NCBI RefSeq assembly: GCF_017094525.1
Contig: NZ_CP064788.1
Span: 2,713,030 to 2,777,029 of the forward strand
Direction: 5' to 3'
Source: Halapricum desulfuricans
Lineage (GTDB): Archaea > Halobacteriota > Halobacteria > Halobacteriales > Haloarculaceae
Length of the DNA: 64,000 nt
In this document: piece after piece, positions 52,739 to 60,300 of the stretch
Position numbering within the stretch: the first letter of the stretch is position 1
How the letters are laid out: every line of letters starts with the position of its first letter
The notes under the pieces: model-generated
Database searches by the model: none
What the model was told of the DNA's origin: nothing
The model's input: the letters and a program-made list of their open reading frames with translations, nothing else
Position numbers and translations under genes: made by a program

Positions 52739-53239
52739 ATGGACACGCTCGTGTTGGGTATCGGCAACGAGATCAAACGCGACGACGTGATCGGGCTGGA
52801 CGTCGTCGAGGCTCTCGAAGCGCGACTCGACCGACCGGGCGTCGCCTTCGAGACGATGAACTCCGGGCGACTGCTGTTGATCGACGAGTTGAGCGGTCAC
52901 GACCGGGTCTGTATCGTCGACTCGATCGTGACCGAGGACGGCGAGCCCGGCGACTGGTACGCCTTCGATCCGCAGGCAGTCGAACCCGACAGGGAGAGCG
53001 GCGGGCTGGCGACCCACAACGTCGGGCTGGGGACGCTGACGACGCTGGGCGAGGCGATGGGCGAGTCGATGCCGGCGATCACGATCTACGCCATCGAGGT
53101 GGCCGACCCCTTCGAGTACGGCGAGGGGATGACCGATCCGGTCCGCGAGGCAGTGCCGGCACTGATCGACGAGATCGGCGACGAGATCGAACGCGAACTG
53201 GCGGCGGACGAGGGTCAAAACGCGGTCGGCCGGTCGTGA
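52739..53239 (+). CDS. hoxW: Hydrogenase maturation protease HoxW-like
   Basis: The protein begins LVLGIGNEIKRDDVIGLDVV, with the metal-sensing acidic residue after GIGN, and continues CIVDSIVTEDGEPGDWYAFD and THNVGLGTLTTLGEAMG. It is 166 residues long. It follows hoxH after 2 bp and probably matures HoxH only, since the other operon has its own protease. It is the last gene of the operon. Confidence 0.92.
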   Translation: MDTLVLGIGNEIKRDDVIGLDVVEALEARLDRPGVAFETMNSGRLLLIDELSGHDRVCIVDSIVTEDGEPGDWYAFDPQAVEPDRESGGLATHNVGLGTLTTLGEAMGESMPAITIYAIEVADPFEYGEGMTDPVREAVPALIDEIGDEIERELAADEGQNAVGRS

Positions 53240-53300
53240 TGCTGACACTCAATTTTCATCTGGCCCCTACTTTCATACAGCGTCCGAGCCTACGGAGCGT

Positions 53301-54662
53301 ATGACCGGTCGTCCGAAAGATACGGGGCCGAGCGAACAACGGGACGACCACGACGTTTCGTTCCTGTCACTCGATACCAACGGCGTCGTGCGGTTCGTCG
53401 ATGCGGAGTTACTCGCGTTGACCGGCCACAACCGCGGGGAAGTGCTCGATCGCCCGTTCGTCGAGTTGCTCCCCGAGAGCGAGCGCGACGCGTTCGAAGC
53501 GGTGTTCGCCGACGCGCTCGACGGCGACGGCAGTTCGTGTGTGATACCGGTCCGCGTGACCGACGACTCGACAGTGTCGACAACCATCGACGTTCGCCCG
53601 GAGACAGGGTCGGAGGGGGCCGTCTCGCGGGTGCACTGTCGCGTCGACCCCCGGGGTTCGGCTCCCGATCTCGACGCCTACGAACGCCTGATCGAGGTCG
53701 CGCCGGTCGGCGTGTTCAGGACGACGACCGACGGGCGCGTGCTGTGGCTCAACCGAAAGCTGGCATCGATGCTCGGCTACGACGGCCCGCAAGCGGCGAT
53801 GGCGGCACACAACGACCTCGCTCGCGATCTCTACGTCGATCCGGTACGGCGCGAGGAGTTCCTCGAGCGCCTGTCCGAGCAGGGGACGGTCGAGGACTTC
53901 GAGTACGAGGCCAAGACGGCAAGCGGCCGCCAGCGCTGGTTCTCGATGAACGCTCGGCTGCTCGATGAGACACACGACGGGACGCGCGTGATCACCGGGT
54001 TCGCGCGGGACGTTACCGACCGCAAGCGCCGGAATCGTCAGCTCGCAGTGCTTGGCCGGATCCTGCGACACAACATTCGCAACGCGCTGACGGTGGTGCA
54101 GGGACAGGTCGAGTTGCTACGCTGGGAGCGCACCGACCCACAGGACGTGGTCGGGACGGTCCTCGAACGGACCGACTCGCTGCTCCGGCAGGCGGAAAAA
54201 GAGCAAGCGCTCACCGAACTGCTGCGCGGATCGGCGAAGTCGGTCGAGCGTGATCTCGTGCAACTGATCGAGGCCGCCCGCGAAGACGTGCTCGAGACAC
54301 ATCCCGACGCGACCGTGACCGTCGACACTCCCGAAACCGCGACGGCGACCGTCGTCTCGGGGTTCGAACGGGCGCTGGTCGAGTTGCTGGACAACGCGTA
54401 CCGTCACGGCAGCTCGGAGGTATCCGTGACAGTGGGCGACCGACCGGACAGCGTGGCGATCGACATCGCCGACGAGGGGCCGGGAATGCCGGAGATAGAG
54501 CGGAAACTACTACGTGGTGACGTCGACGAGACGCCGCTGTTTCACGGGGCCGGTGTCGGGCTCTTCCTTGTCAGACAGCTCGTCGTCCGCTCGGGCGGGA
54601 CGATTACGGTCACGGACAACGAACCGCGCGGCACGGTCGTGACGGTCAGCCTCCCGGAATGA
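53301..54662 (+). CDS. PAS-domain sensor histidine kinase
   Basis: Two PAS domains are seen: residues 15-120 (DTNGVVRFVDAELLALTGHN) and 125-250 (YERLIEVAPVGVFRTTTDGR, VLWLNRKLASMLGYDG). The H box is GRILRHNIRNALTVVQGQVE and the ATPase domain contains LLDNAYRHGSSEVSVTVG, IADEGPGMPE and HGAGVGLFLVRQLV. It is 453 residues and cytoplasmic. It may sense redox state or a ligand and phosphorylate an unknown regulator. It follows hoxW by 61 bp and could respond to the same conditions. A hairpin just past the stop may end its transcript. Confidence 0.9.
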   Translation: MTGRPKDTGPSEQRDDHDVSFLSLDTNGVVRFVDAELLALTGHNRGEVLDRPFVELLPESERDAFEAVFADALDGDGSSCVIPVRVTDDSTVSTTIDVRPETGSEGAVSRVHCRVDPRGSAPDLDAYERLIEVAPVGVFRTTTDGRVLWLNRKLASMLGYDGPQAAMAAHNDLARDLYVDPVRREEFLERLSEQGTVEDFEYEAKTASGRQRWFSMNARLLDETHDGTRVITGFARDVTDRKRRNRQLAVLGRILRHNIRNALTVVQGQVELLRWERTDPQDVVGTVLERTDSLLRQAEKEQALTELLRGSAKSVERDLVQLIEAAREDVLETHPDATVTVDTPETATATVVSGFERALVELLDNAYRHGSSEVSVTVGDRPDSVAIDIADEGPGMPEIERKLLRGDVDETPLFHGAGVGLFLVRQLVVRSGGTITVTDNEPRGTVVTVSLPE

Positions 54663-54668
54663 CATCCT

Positions 54669-54688
54669 CCCCGTCGTTCACGACGGGG
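54669..54688. terminator. Perfect 8-bp hairpin at the end of the histidine kinase gene / TnpB element
   Basis: CCCCGTCG, loop TTCA, CGACGGGG. It starts 7 bp after the kinase stop. It may be the right-end hairpin of the IS element, a guide-RNA structural part, or a terminator for the kinase; the positions of all three overlap. Confidence 0.5.
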
Positions 54689-54714
54689 TTTCCTCCGTGG
54701 GAGTCTCAGTCGGT

Positions 54715-55695
54715 CTACGATCCCCCGGAGGCAACATTCCCGTTGTGGTGGACGGTACTCGGGTCTGTGCGCTGTTCTTTGGGACGATGAGAGCGTGGTA
54801 ACTCCGACCAGGTGTGGTCGTCCCACTCGAACCCACACGGACAGGTGAGCGTGTCCTGATGCCGTGTCGTTCGGTCTGTGCCGCCACACTGGGGACACTC
54901 CTGACTGGTCCACGCTTCCGACCGGACTTCCACCGAGATGCCGTATTCTTCAGCGGTACACGCCAGTCGCTCGGTAAATTGCTTGAACGCCCAGAAGTTG
55001 TGGGTCTTTGCGTTCACCCTGACCGACCAGTGCGTGTCCAGCACGTCGGTCAAGCCACCGATATACACCGTGTCCACGCCCTCGGCGTACAGTCGTTCGA
55101 GCAGGTCACGACACAGGGCTTCTTGTGCGTGGTCGCGGCGACGAGTCCGTTTCCGATACAGTCGTCGGATGCGCTCGCTACTGTATCGGCCTTCTTCGAG
55201 TTTGGACTGCAATCGGGCGATTTCTCGTGTCGTGTCACGGAATCGCTGGAACAACTCCCGGCCCTCGTACAGGTATTGCTCGCCGGTCGTCGTGGTACAG
55301 GCGACGAGATTGTTTGCACCAATGTCCAGAGCGGCTGTTTCGGAAGCCAGTGGAGTCGCCCGTGCATCGTCAGAAACAGTCACGGGTTGCCAAGCTCGGA
55401 AGGTGCTGTCTGTCTCGTCGTACCACAAGTCCAACCGGCCCTGCTTCTCATAATCGGGCCAATTCGGGTCGCCAGCGATTTCAAGCCGGAGACGCCCGGT
55501 ATGGTCGTATCGGTCTTTCAATTCACTCCCGACCAGTATCTCAAGCCGGGACCGCTCGCCCCATTCGACGGTGTAAGCGTCCTTTCGGACAACGCCTTTG
55601 AGAACACGTCCGTCGTCCTCGTTACCACGGAAGCGAGGCGAAAGCCCACCGGCTTTAGCCGTGGGATGAAGCCGACATGATATGCCGCAAACCAT
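54715..55695 (-). pseudogene. tnpB: TnpB-like protein, degraded at both ends
   Basis: The middle part is a haloarchaeal OrfB/Tnp[21 protein letters not shown] (RuvC-I Asp), [20 protein letters not shown] and the zinc finger CPQCGG..CPCG. Where the RuvC-II glutamate is expected the sequence reads [10 protein letters not shown], with no acid. After CPCG the protein jumps directly to [12 protein letters not shown], whereas I would expect a stretch containing the RuvC-III aspartate. About 30 residues therefore seem to be deleted. The N-terminal 150 or so residues of a normal TnpB are also absent. The ORF is open further upstream to 55818, without likeness to a known start. Likely inactive as a nuclease. 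Confidence 0.75.
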
Positions 55696-55876
55696 GCAAT
55701 CTAGCCAGCCCGTAATCCTAACGGTTATTTTATTGGAGAGGCTATAAACGCAATAGACATGCGACATGCTGCTGCGGGGAACGCGCTCACGCTCAAGACG
55801 GCCACGAGTGCGTCTCAACTCCTATACTCACACACCTACGCAGTCCAACCAGCAGCGGTTGGCATGTCACTACAGT

Positions 55877-56108
55877 ACTCCCCACTTGTGGCTGCAACGG
55901 GGAGTGGGGCCGATGGCCCGGCCCGCTGCTCACGGTGCTGGACGCCCGTGAGTGCCACTCCTGCCACGGGAGGGCAACACCGAGCGGATACTCAACACGC
56001 CACACTCTTGTTCGAGGGCCGAAGGTGCATCAGCAAACCCGCAAGTTCACAGCCGGGGTAATCAACTGGCTGGATTACCCACGGAGGAATCCCACGGCTT
56101 CAGCCGTG
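55877..56108. other. Cluster of five perfect hairpins upstream of tnpB (possible structured RNA)
   Basis: In 232 bp there are: ACTCCCC/GGGGAGT (55877-55905, 7 bp); GGGCC/GGCCC (55907-55919, 3-nt loop); CTCACGG/CCGTGAG (55929-55952, 7 bp); GGTAATC/GATTACC (56057-56079, 7 bp); and CACGGCT/AGCCGTG (56093-56108, 2-nt loop). No ORF in this 420-bp stretch (55696-56117) looks convincing. The region may be a noncoding RNA of the element or an array of transposase-recognition hairpins. Confidence 0.45.
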
Positions 56109-56117
56109 TGGAGGAGG

Positions 56118-56504
56118 TCAAGCTGTGGAATCCTCGTTCTCGTCGGGTTCGAGTCGAACACGCTCGACACCACCGAGATCATCGTATGCACCGTCACTGG
56201 AGATGATGCTGCCACCGGAGAGCGCCGCGTGGAACGCATCGAACGTATTCAACCCTTCATCGACGTTCTCCGAGGCCTGATACACGACGTTTGGGTCGCC
56301 GTCATACGTCGCCAGTTCGAGAATTGCCGTCACGGCACGTTCGCGGTCGAAGGAGAACCGCTCTTCGACGAGGAACAGTTCGATGAATGTCGCCAGAGAA
56401 ACCTCGAGATCGTCCTCGTGTTCGTCGAGGAGCGACTCGGCGCGATCGGCCAGCCAGTCGTCGTCTTTCAGGAGCGCCAGCCAGAAGTCGAGATCAGCGT
56501 ACAT
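56118..56504 (-). CDS. vapC: PIN-domain toxin VapC
   Basis: I chose the ATG at 56504, giving MYADLDFWLALLKDDDWLAD, the usual VapC start with the first acidic residue. Other PIN-type features are TFIELFLVEERF (second acid) and a helix with NTFDAFHAALSGGSIISSD, which holds the third acid. It is 128 residues long. It should cut RNA and is paired with the AbrB-like antitoxin whose gene overlaps it by 11 bp. Confidence 0.88.
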   Translation of the reverse strand: MYADLDFWLALLKDDDWLADRAESLLDEHEDDLEVSLATFIELFLVEERFSFDRERAVTAILELATYDGDPNVVYQASENVDEGLNTFDAFHAALSGGSIISSDGAYDDLGGVERVRLEPDENEDSTA

Positions 56505-56742
56505 GTTCGCTGGCCTGTTCGCGTGCCTGTTCGCGAGCCGCTTCTTCGAGATCATCGAGCGACGCCTCGCGAAGCTCATCGGAAGCGGCCGCTCGTAGTT
56601 CCTCCAGTGGATCGTCGGGGATCGGCACCAGTTTGATACCGCTGTCCAGTTCGACGAGGCGGAATTTCTCGCCGTAGCGGTCGCGTACCTCCTTCGGAAT
56701 CGTCACGCGTCCACGCTCGTCCGTTCGCACTTCTCCACTCAT
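56494..56742 (-). CDS. vapB: AbrB/SpoVT-type antitoxin VapB
   Basis: The 82-residue protein (ATG at 56742) begins EVRTDERGRVTIPKEVRDRY, the swapped-hairpin DNA-binding domain, followed by GIKLVPIPDDPLEELRAAAS. A long Glu/Arg-rich helix (EEAAREQAREQASEHVR) covers the toxin. The upstream DNA is AT-rich and probably carries the autoregulated promoter. Confidence 0.88.
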   Translation of the reverse strand: MSGEVRTDERGRVTIPKEVRDRYGEKFRLVELDSGIKLVPIPDDPLEELRAAASDELREASLDDLEEAAREQAREQASEHVR

Positions 56743-56792
56743 ATCCGAAACGATGGCGTGGGAATATTTAATCCTTGTTCCCACTTTCATTT

Positions 56793-57139
56793 CTAAGATG
56801 GGTTCGGATCGCAGATGGATTCATCAGTTATCATCTCGTTCGAGATAGCTAGATAGCGGTTCCGCCTGACTCCCTCGCCAGAGACGTCAGCTTCACCCTC
56901 TGCGAGGCGTTCTCGGACAACGCTTTGCGCCTGCTCGAATCGGTGTCGGCGGCAGCGGCGATCCACTCCATCCCCCGCCACCGCGGGCACTCGTTCGTGA
57001 GGATGTGTTCGACTCGCTCTTCCGGGGTCATCTCGGCAGGATAGTCTGGCTCCAGCTCGCCGGGATCGGCAGGTGGCTCGAATCCCTCCTTGGCATCGTC
57101 GAGCGCGTCTCGGACAGAGTCGTGGAGGTCATCGGTCAT
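56793..57139 (-). pseudogene. Frameshifted winged-helix regulator or antitoxin
   Basis: The first frame (from ATG 57139) reads EMTPEERVEHILTNECPRWR and then GMEWIAAAADTD, and then becomes senseless. In another frame from about 56950 the expected continuation appears: EQAQSVVRERLAEGEADVSG, then EGVRRNRYLAISNEMITD. One missing T in the run after ADTD (near 56938-56942) explains the shift. The rebuilt protein resembles small haloarchaeal helix-turn-helix proteins found with toxins. It may also be a sequencing slip. Confidence 0.7.
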
Positions 57140-57435
57140 GACTCCGGATTCTCCGTACGGTAACTTATACTGCCGGCGTCGCGATCAGAAGATCGCTCAG
57201 TGCCACGCCTGATGTTCTCGCGATGATGCTCTGCCTCACCCATCCTGCCGTTGATGGCTTTCTGGAGATCATCCAGCGTGTCGAATTCTCCCTCGCGCAA
57301 TTCCTCCGGAGACACTACCTCGTCCAACTTCGAAGTGACTCGCTGCTTGGATTCGGAATCCAGTTGTGCAAACTGGTCGTCTGCTCGTGGGGACAGTGCC
57401 CAGCCCCACTCGTCGTCACTCGCCGTCGATCCCAT
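57136..57435 (-). CDS. RelE/ParE-like toxin remnant with altered C-terminus
   Basis: From ATG 57435 the protein reads MGSTASDDEWGWALSPRADD then QFAQLDSESKQRVTSKLDEV, like the N-terminus of haloarchaeal RelE-type toxins. After EVV the sequence changes to ELREGEFDTLDDLQKAINGR and a charged tail. The beta strands and catalytic C-terminus of RelE are not recognisable, so this is probably a truncated or fused gene. It overlaps the RHH gene upstream by 20 bp and the broken regulator downstream by 4 bp. Confidence 0.55.
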   Translation of the reverse strand: MGSTASDDEWGWALSPRADDQFAQLDSESKQRVTSKLDEVVSPEELREGEFDTLDDLQKAINGRMGEAEHHRENIRRGTERSSDRDAGSISYRTENPES

Positions 57436-57662
57436 GCTTCTGTTTGACCTCGTCGCTCGAAAGCCCCTCTCCCTCGTCGAACTGCGCCTCACTGATGGCG
57501 AGATCTTTCCAGAAGCCCGCACCTTCGGGGTGGTTCACCGCATCGCGGAGAGCGTACCGAATATACTCGCTTCGACTGTTGAATCCCCGCTCTCGCCACG
57601 CCTCGTCCACTACTTCGAGGAACGAACGCGAAATCCGGAGATTGATCCGGTCGATCCGGCAC
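57416..57662 (-). pseudogene. Ribbon-helix-helix antitoxin with damaged start
   Basis: The frame reads RINLRISRSFLEVVDEAWRE, then RGFNSRSEYIRYALRDAVNH, a clear CopG/RHH fold, and ends EVKQKHGIDGE. No start codon lies in this frame before the DNA-binding strand. A GTG at 57660-57662 would be in frame only if one G in GTGCCGGATCGACC were absent, giving VPIDRINLRIS. An internal GTG at 57610 would make a protein without the DNA-binding strand. It seems to be the former partner of the RelE-like gene. Confidence 0.65.
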
Positions 57663-57744
57663 CCCTTTCAGCGTCGACAGCCTGCCTAGCGTATGACCGG
57701 ACGTTCGCACGACTCTCGCGTTCGAAGTGTGTCTCGAGGCATTC

Positions 57745-58536
57745 ATGTCAGGTAAAGATAAATACTACAACAAGGCCAAACAGGAGGGGTATCGCGCCCG
57801 GTCGGCGTACAAACTCAAGCAGCTGGACGAGACTGCGGGACTGCTCGGAGAGGGCAACACCGTGATCGATCTGGGAGCGGCCCCCGGCGGCTGGCTGCAG
57901 GTGGCCGCCGAGCGCGTCGGGCCCGACGGCACGGTCGTCGGCGTCGACCGCCAGCGGATCGACCCGCTCGAGGATCCCGAGGCGACTGTCGAGTACGTCC
58001 GCGGGGACATGACCGACGAAGACACGAAGGCCGAGATCCGCGAGCGCGTCGGCGCTGGCGACGACACCGGCGGGCCGGCCGACCTGGTCGTCTCGGACAT
58101 GGCTCCGAACGTCACCGGCGAGTACAGCGTCGATCACGCCCGGTCGGTCCATCTGGCCCGGCAGGCGTTCGAGGTCGCACTGGAGTTGCTCGACTCGGGC
58201 GGGGACTTCGCCGCGAAGGTGTTCGACGGTCAGGATCTGGACGACTTCGAGGCCGACGTCGAGGCCGAGTTCGAGTACGCCCATCGCGTTCGGCCCGACG
58301 CGACCCGCGACTCCTCCTCGGAGGTGTATCTCGTCGGCAAGGGACGGCTCACTGCGCCCGTCCGCGAGGGCGACACCCGGGACGTCGAGATCGTCGACAC
58401 CGGGCGGGACGGCGACGGGATCGCCAAGATCGAGGGCTTTACCGTCTTCGTCTCGGGCGTCGAGGAGGGCGAGACCGTCACCGTGCGGATCGACGACGTG
58501 AAACCGCGCTACGGCTTCGCCCAGCCGATCGAGTGA
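57745..58536 (+). CDS. rlmE: 23S rRNA 2'-O-methyltransferase RlmE with TRAM domain
   Basis: The FtsJ/RlmE domain covers residues 1-195: KDKYYNKAKQEGYRARSAYK, IDLGAAPGGWLQVAAERVG (SAM motif), VSDMAPNVTGEYSVDHARS and KVFDGQDLDDF. The C-terminal TRAM domain (DVEIVDTGRDGDGIAKIEG, RIDDVKPRYGFAQPIE) should bind RNA; it is usual in haloarchaeal RlmE. I chose the ATG at 57745. The enzyme methylates a conserved uridine of the large-subunit A loop. Confidence 0.95.
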   Translation: MSGKDKYYNKAKQEGYRARSAYKLKQLDETAGLLGEGNTVIDLGAAPGGWLQVAAERVGPDGTVVGVDRQRIDPLEDPEATVEYVRGDMTDEDTKAEIRERVGAGDDTGGPADLVVSDMAPNVTGEYSVDHARSVHLARQAFEVALELLDSGGDFAAKVFDGQDLDDFEADVEAEFEYAHRVRPDATRDSSSEVYLVGKGRLTAPVREGDTRDVEIVDTGRDGDGIAKIEGFTVFVSGVEEGETVTVRIDDVKPRYGFAQPIE

Positions 58537-58617
58537 CGCCGCCCTCGTGTCCGACCGGCGAGTGATCGAGAGAAACCGATAGATTCTCGGGCCGATACAG
58601 GCAATTCTTTCCCCAGG

Positions 58618-59088
58618 ATGGCATCCGAGATCACGCGGATACTCCTCGTCGTCACGCTGATCGGCGTCGCGCTCGTGGCCGGGATCGCGGTCGTACAGAC
58701 TCCACCGGAGAGTCCGGCCGATTCGGGCGAATCGATCCCGACGGTGACCGAACAGTCAGGAACGGACGACACAAGCGTCTGTGTCGTCTTCTTCTATCAC
58801 CCCAGTTGCCCTCACTGTGAAGACGTTGAGGAATATCTCGACCGCGTCAAGCCGCAATACAACGTGACCGTCCACCAGCACAACACCGGGAACGACGACT
58901 CCGTCAGGCTGCTCAAACAATATTACGAGGCCTACGACGTTCCGGAGCGCGATCGGGGCGGTGTCCCGATCGTGTTCGTCGCCGACAACTACGCCGCCGG
59001 GAGTGCCGGAGGGATTGACCTGATCCAGTCGGCGATCGAGTCGAACGAGGCTGTCGCGTGTCCGACCGTCTCACAGTCCGCGGAGTAG
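58618..59088 (+). CDS. Membrane-anchored thioredoxin-like protein
   Basis: An N-terminal helix (ILLVVTLIGVALVAGIAVV) anchors an extracellular thioredoxin-fold domain. The active site is CPHC in FFYHPSCPHCEDVEEYLDRV and the cis-proline loop is DRGGVPIVFVADNYAAG. It is 156 residues long. It may act in disulfide exchange on the cell surface. A free Cys near the C-terminus (VACPTVSQ) is unusual. No DsbD- or CcdA-like partner is adjacent. Confidence 0.85.
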   Translation: MASEITRILLVVTLIGVALVAGIAVVQTPPESPADSGESIPTVTEQSGTDDTSVCVVFFYHPSCPHCEDVEEYLDRVKPQYNVTVHQHNTGNDDSVRLLKQYYEAYDVPERDRGGVPIVFVADNYAAGSAGGIDLIQSAIESNEAVACPTVSQSAE

Positions 59089-59103
59089 ACGCCGGCGAGT
59101 TGC

Positions 59104-59949
59104 TCACAGCTGCGCTGCGATCGCGGGCGCGACGCTGACCTCGCTGGCGGCGCGCTCGAGCGTGTCGGTCCCGTAGATCGCTTCGACGCCGGCGGAAGAC
59201 AGTTTGAGGACGGCGTTGCGAGCCAGCATCGGGTGGACGCAGGTGACGAGCACGCGGGCGGCGTCGCGGGCGTCGAGTGCGTCCACGGCCTCGGCCATCG
59301 TCGAGCCGGTCGCGACGATATCGTCGGTCAACACGACGTCACGACCGGCCACGTCGGCGTCGCGGGGCTCGATCTCGACCTCGGTGCTGGAGTGGCGCGT
59401 CTTCTCGAAGTAATCGGTCGCGCCGCCGCCGTAGGCGTCCCGGACGGTCTCGGCGATCCCGACGGCCCCGTCGTCGGGCGCGACGAAGACGGGATCGGAC
59501 AGGTCCGAAAGCGGCTCGGCGAGTCGACCGGCGGCGTCGACGGTGTCAGCGGGCACGTCGAAGAAGTCAGTCACGGCCGGTTCGTGCGGGTTGACCGTCA
59601 GCACGCGGTCGGCACCTGTCGAGATCGCACGTGCCATCGCCCGCGCGGAGATCGGATCCCCCGTCTCGAAGACCTTGTCCTGACGGGCGTACCCCATGTA
59701 CGGCAGGACGGTGACGATCTCGGGGACGCCGGCTTCCCTGAGCGCGTCCTGCAGTTGCAGGAGCTCGAGGTGGGCGTCGCTGGTCGGCGTCGAGGCGACG
59801 ACGATCGCCCGCTCTGTGGGCGGATCCGGGACGCGGACTTTCAGTTCCCCGTCGGGAAAGCGATCGTACTCGACGGTGGCGAGCGATCGGCCGGTGACTG
59901 TGGCGAGCTCGGCCGACAGGATCTGGGAGTGCGAGCCGCTGACGATCAT
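59104..59949 (-). CDS. prs: Ribose-phosphate pyrophosphokinase
   Basis: It makes PRPP from ribose 5-phosphate and ATP. Motifs are VEYDRFPDGELKVRVPDPP, the flexible-loop region LPYMGYARQDKVFETGDP with the ATP-binding Arg, LTVNPHEPAVTDFF, and the PRPP loop VVLTDDIVATGSTMAEAVDA. I chose the ATG at 59949 (MIVSGSHSQILSAEL). It is 281 residues long. The following minus-strand genes include an HVO_0234-like gene, an order also recalled from Haloferax. Confidence 0.95.
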   Translation of the reverse strand: MIVSGSHSQILSAELATVTGRSLATVEYDRFPDGELKVRVPDPPTERAIVVASTPTSDAHLELLQLQDALREAGVPEIVTVLPYMGYARQDKVFETGDPISARAMARAISTGADRVLTVNPHEPAVTDFFDVPADTVDAAGRLAEPLSDLSDPVFVAPDDGAVGIAETVRDAYGGGATDYFEKTRHSSTEVEIEPRDADVAGRDVVLTDDIVATGSTMAEAVDALDARDAARVLVTCVHPMLARNAVLKLSSAGVEAIYGTDTLERAASEVSVAPAIAAQL

Positions 59950-59997
59950 ACTCGGTCGCAAGCGGGCCGGGATAAACCCGTTTTCGATATCCGGAGG

Positions 59998-60225
59998 TTA
60001 CAGCGACGGCCCCGGCGTCTCGAGGGTGATCGACCGGACGGCAGGGGCGGCGACGGCGGCGATTGCGAGTTCGAGTCCGCCGACGAGCGCGAACGCCGCG
60101 AGATAGCAGGCCGCGCCGCCGAGGGCGGCGATGAGGTCCGCGAAGCCGGGATAGAGGAACGTCTGTGAGAGCAACACACGCCAGACGACGACCGCGAGGC
60201 GCGTCTGCTCGCCAGGCCGGGTCAT
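59998..60225 (-). CDS. Small membrane protein, unknown function
   Basis: The 75 residues contain two hydrophobic segments, LAVVVWRVLLSQTFLY and ALGGAACYLAAFALVGGLEL with AIAAVAAPAV after it. It lies between the propeller gene and prs on the same strand. No family assigned; the frame is supported by its membrane character and by its place in the operon. Confidence 0.55.
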   Translation of the reverse strand: MTRPGEQTRLAVVVWRVLLSQTFLYPGFADLIAALGGAACYLAAFALVGGLELAIAAVAAPAVRSITLETPGPSL

Positions 60226-60300
60226 GTCTCTCGATACAGCCGAGGATCATAAAACAGGTCGGCAACCGGCACGTCTGCGTGACGACCGGCGATCCGCCGC

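Larger units (their letters stand above)
54661..56112. mobile_element. Decayed IS605-type (TnpB only) element, boundaries approximate
   Basis: The right end is marked by the perfect hairpin at 54669-54688 followed by TTTCCTCCGTGGGAG. The left end is suggested by the hairpin CACGGCT/AGCCGTG at 56093-56108 next to an almost identical hairpin at 55645-55665. Between them is a tnpB-like gene on the minus strand. No tnpA is present, so it cannot move alone. The limits are inferred from hairpins of the kind recognised by IS200/IS605 transposases. Confidence 0.6.

Noticed and set aside
55759-56061. 100-residue plus-strand frame in the hairpin-rich region
   Set aside because: It has paired cysteines (CSRCW) but also runs through several perfect hairpins; the composition is not that of a halophilic protein and I cannot place it.
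57169-57180. ATACTGCCGGC match to the family I terminus
   Set aside because: Only 11 bp match, with no interior or second terminus; it lies in the end of a small coding frame and may be chance.
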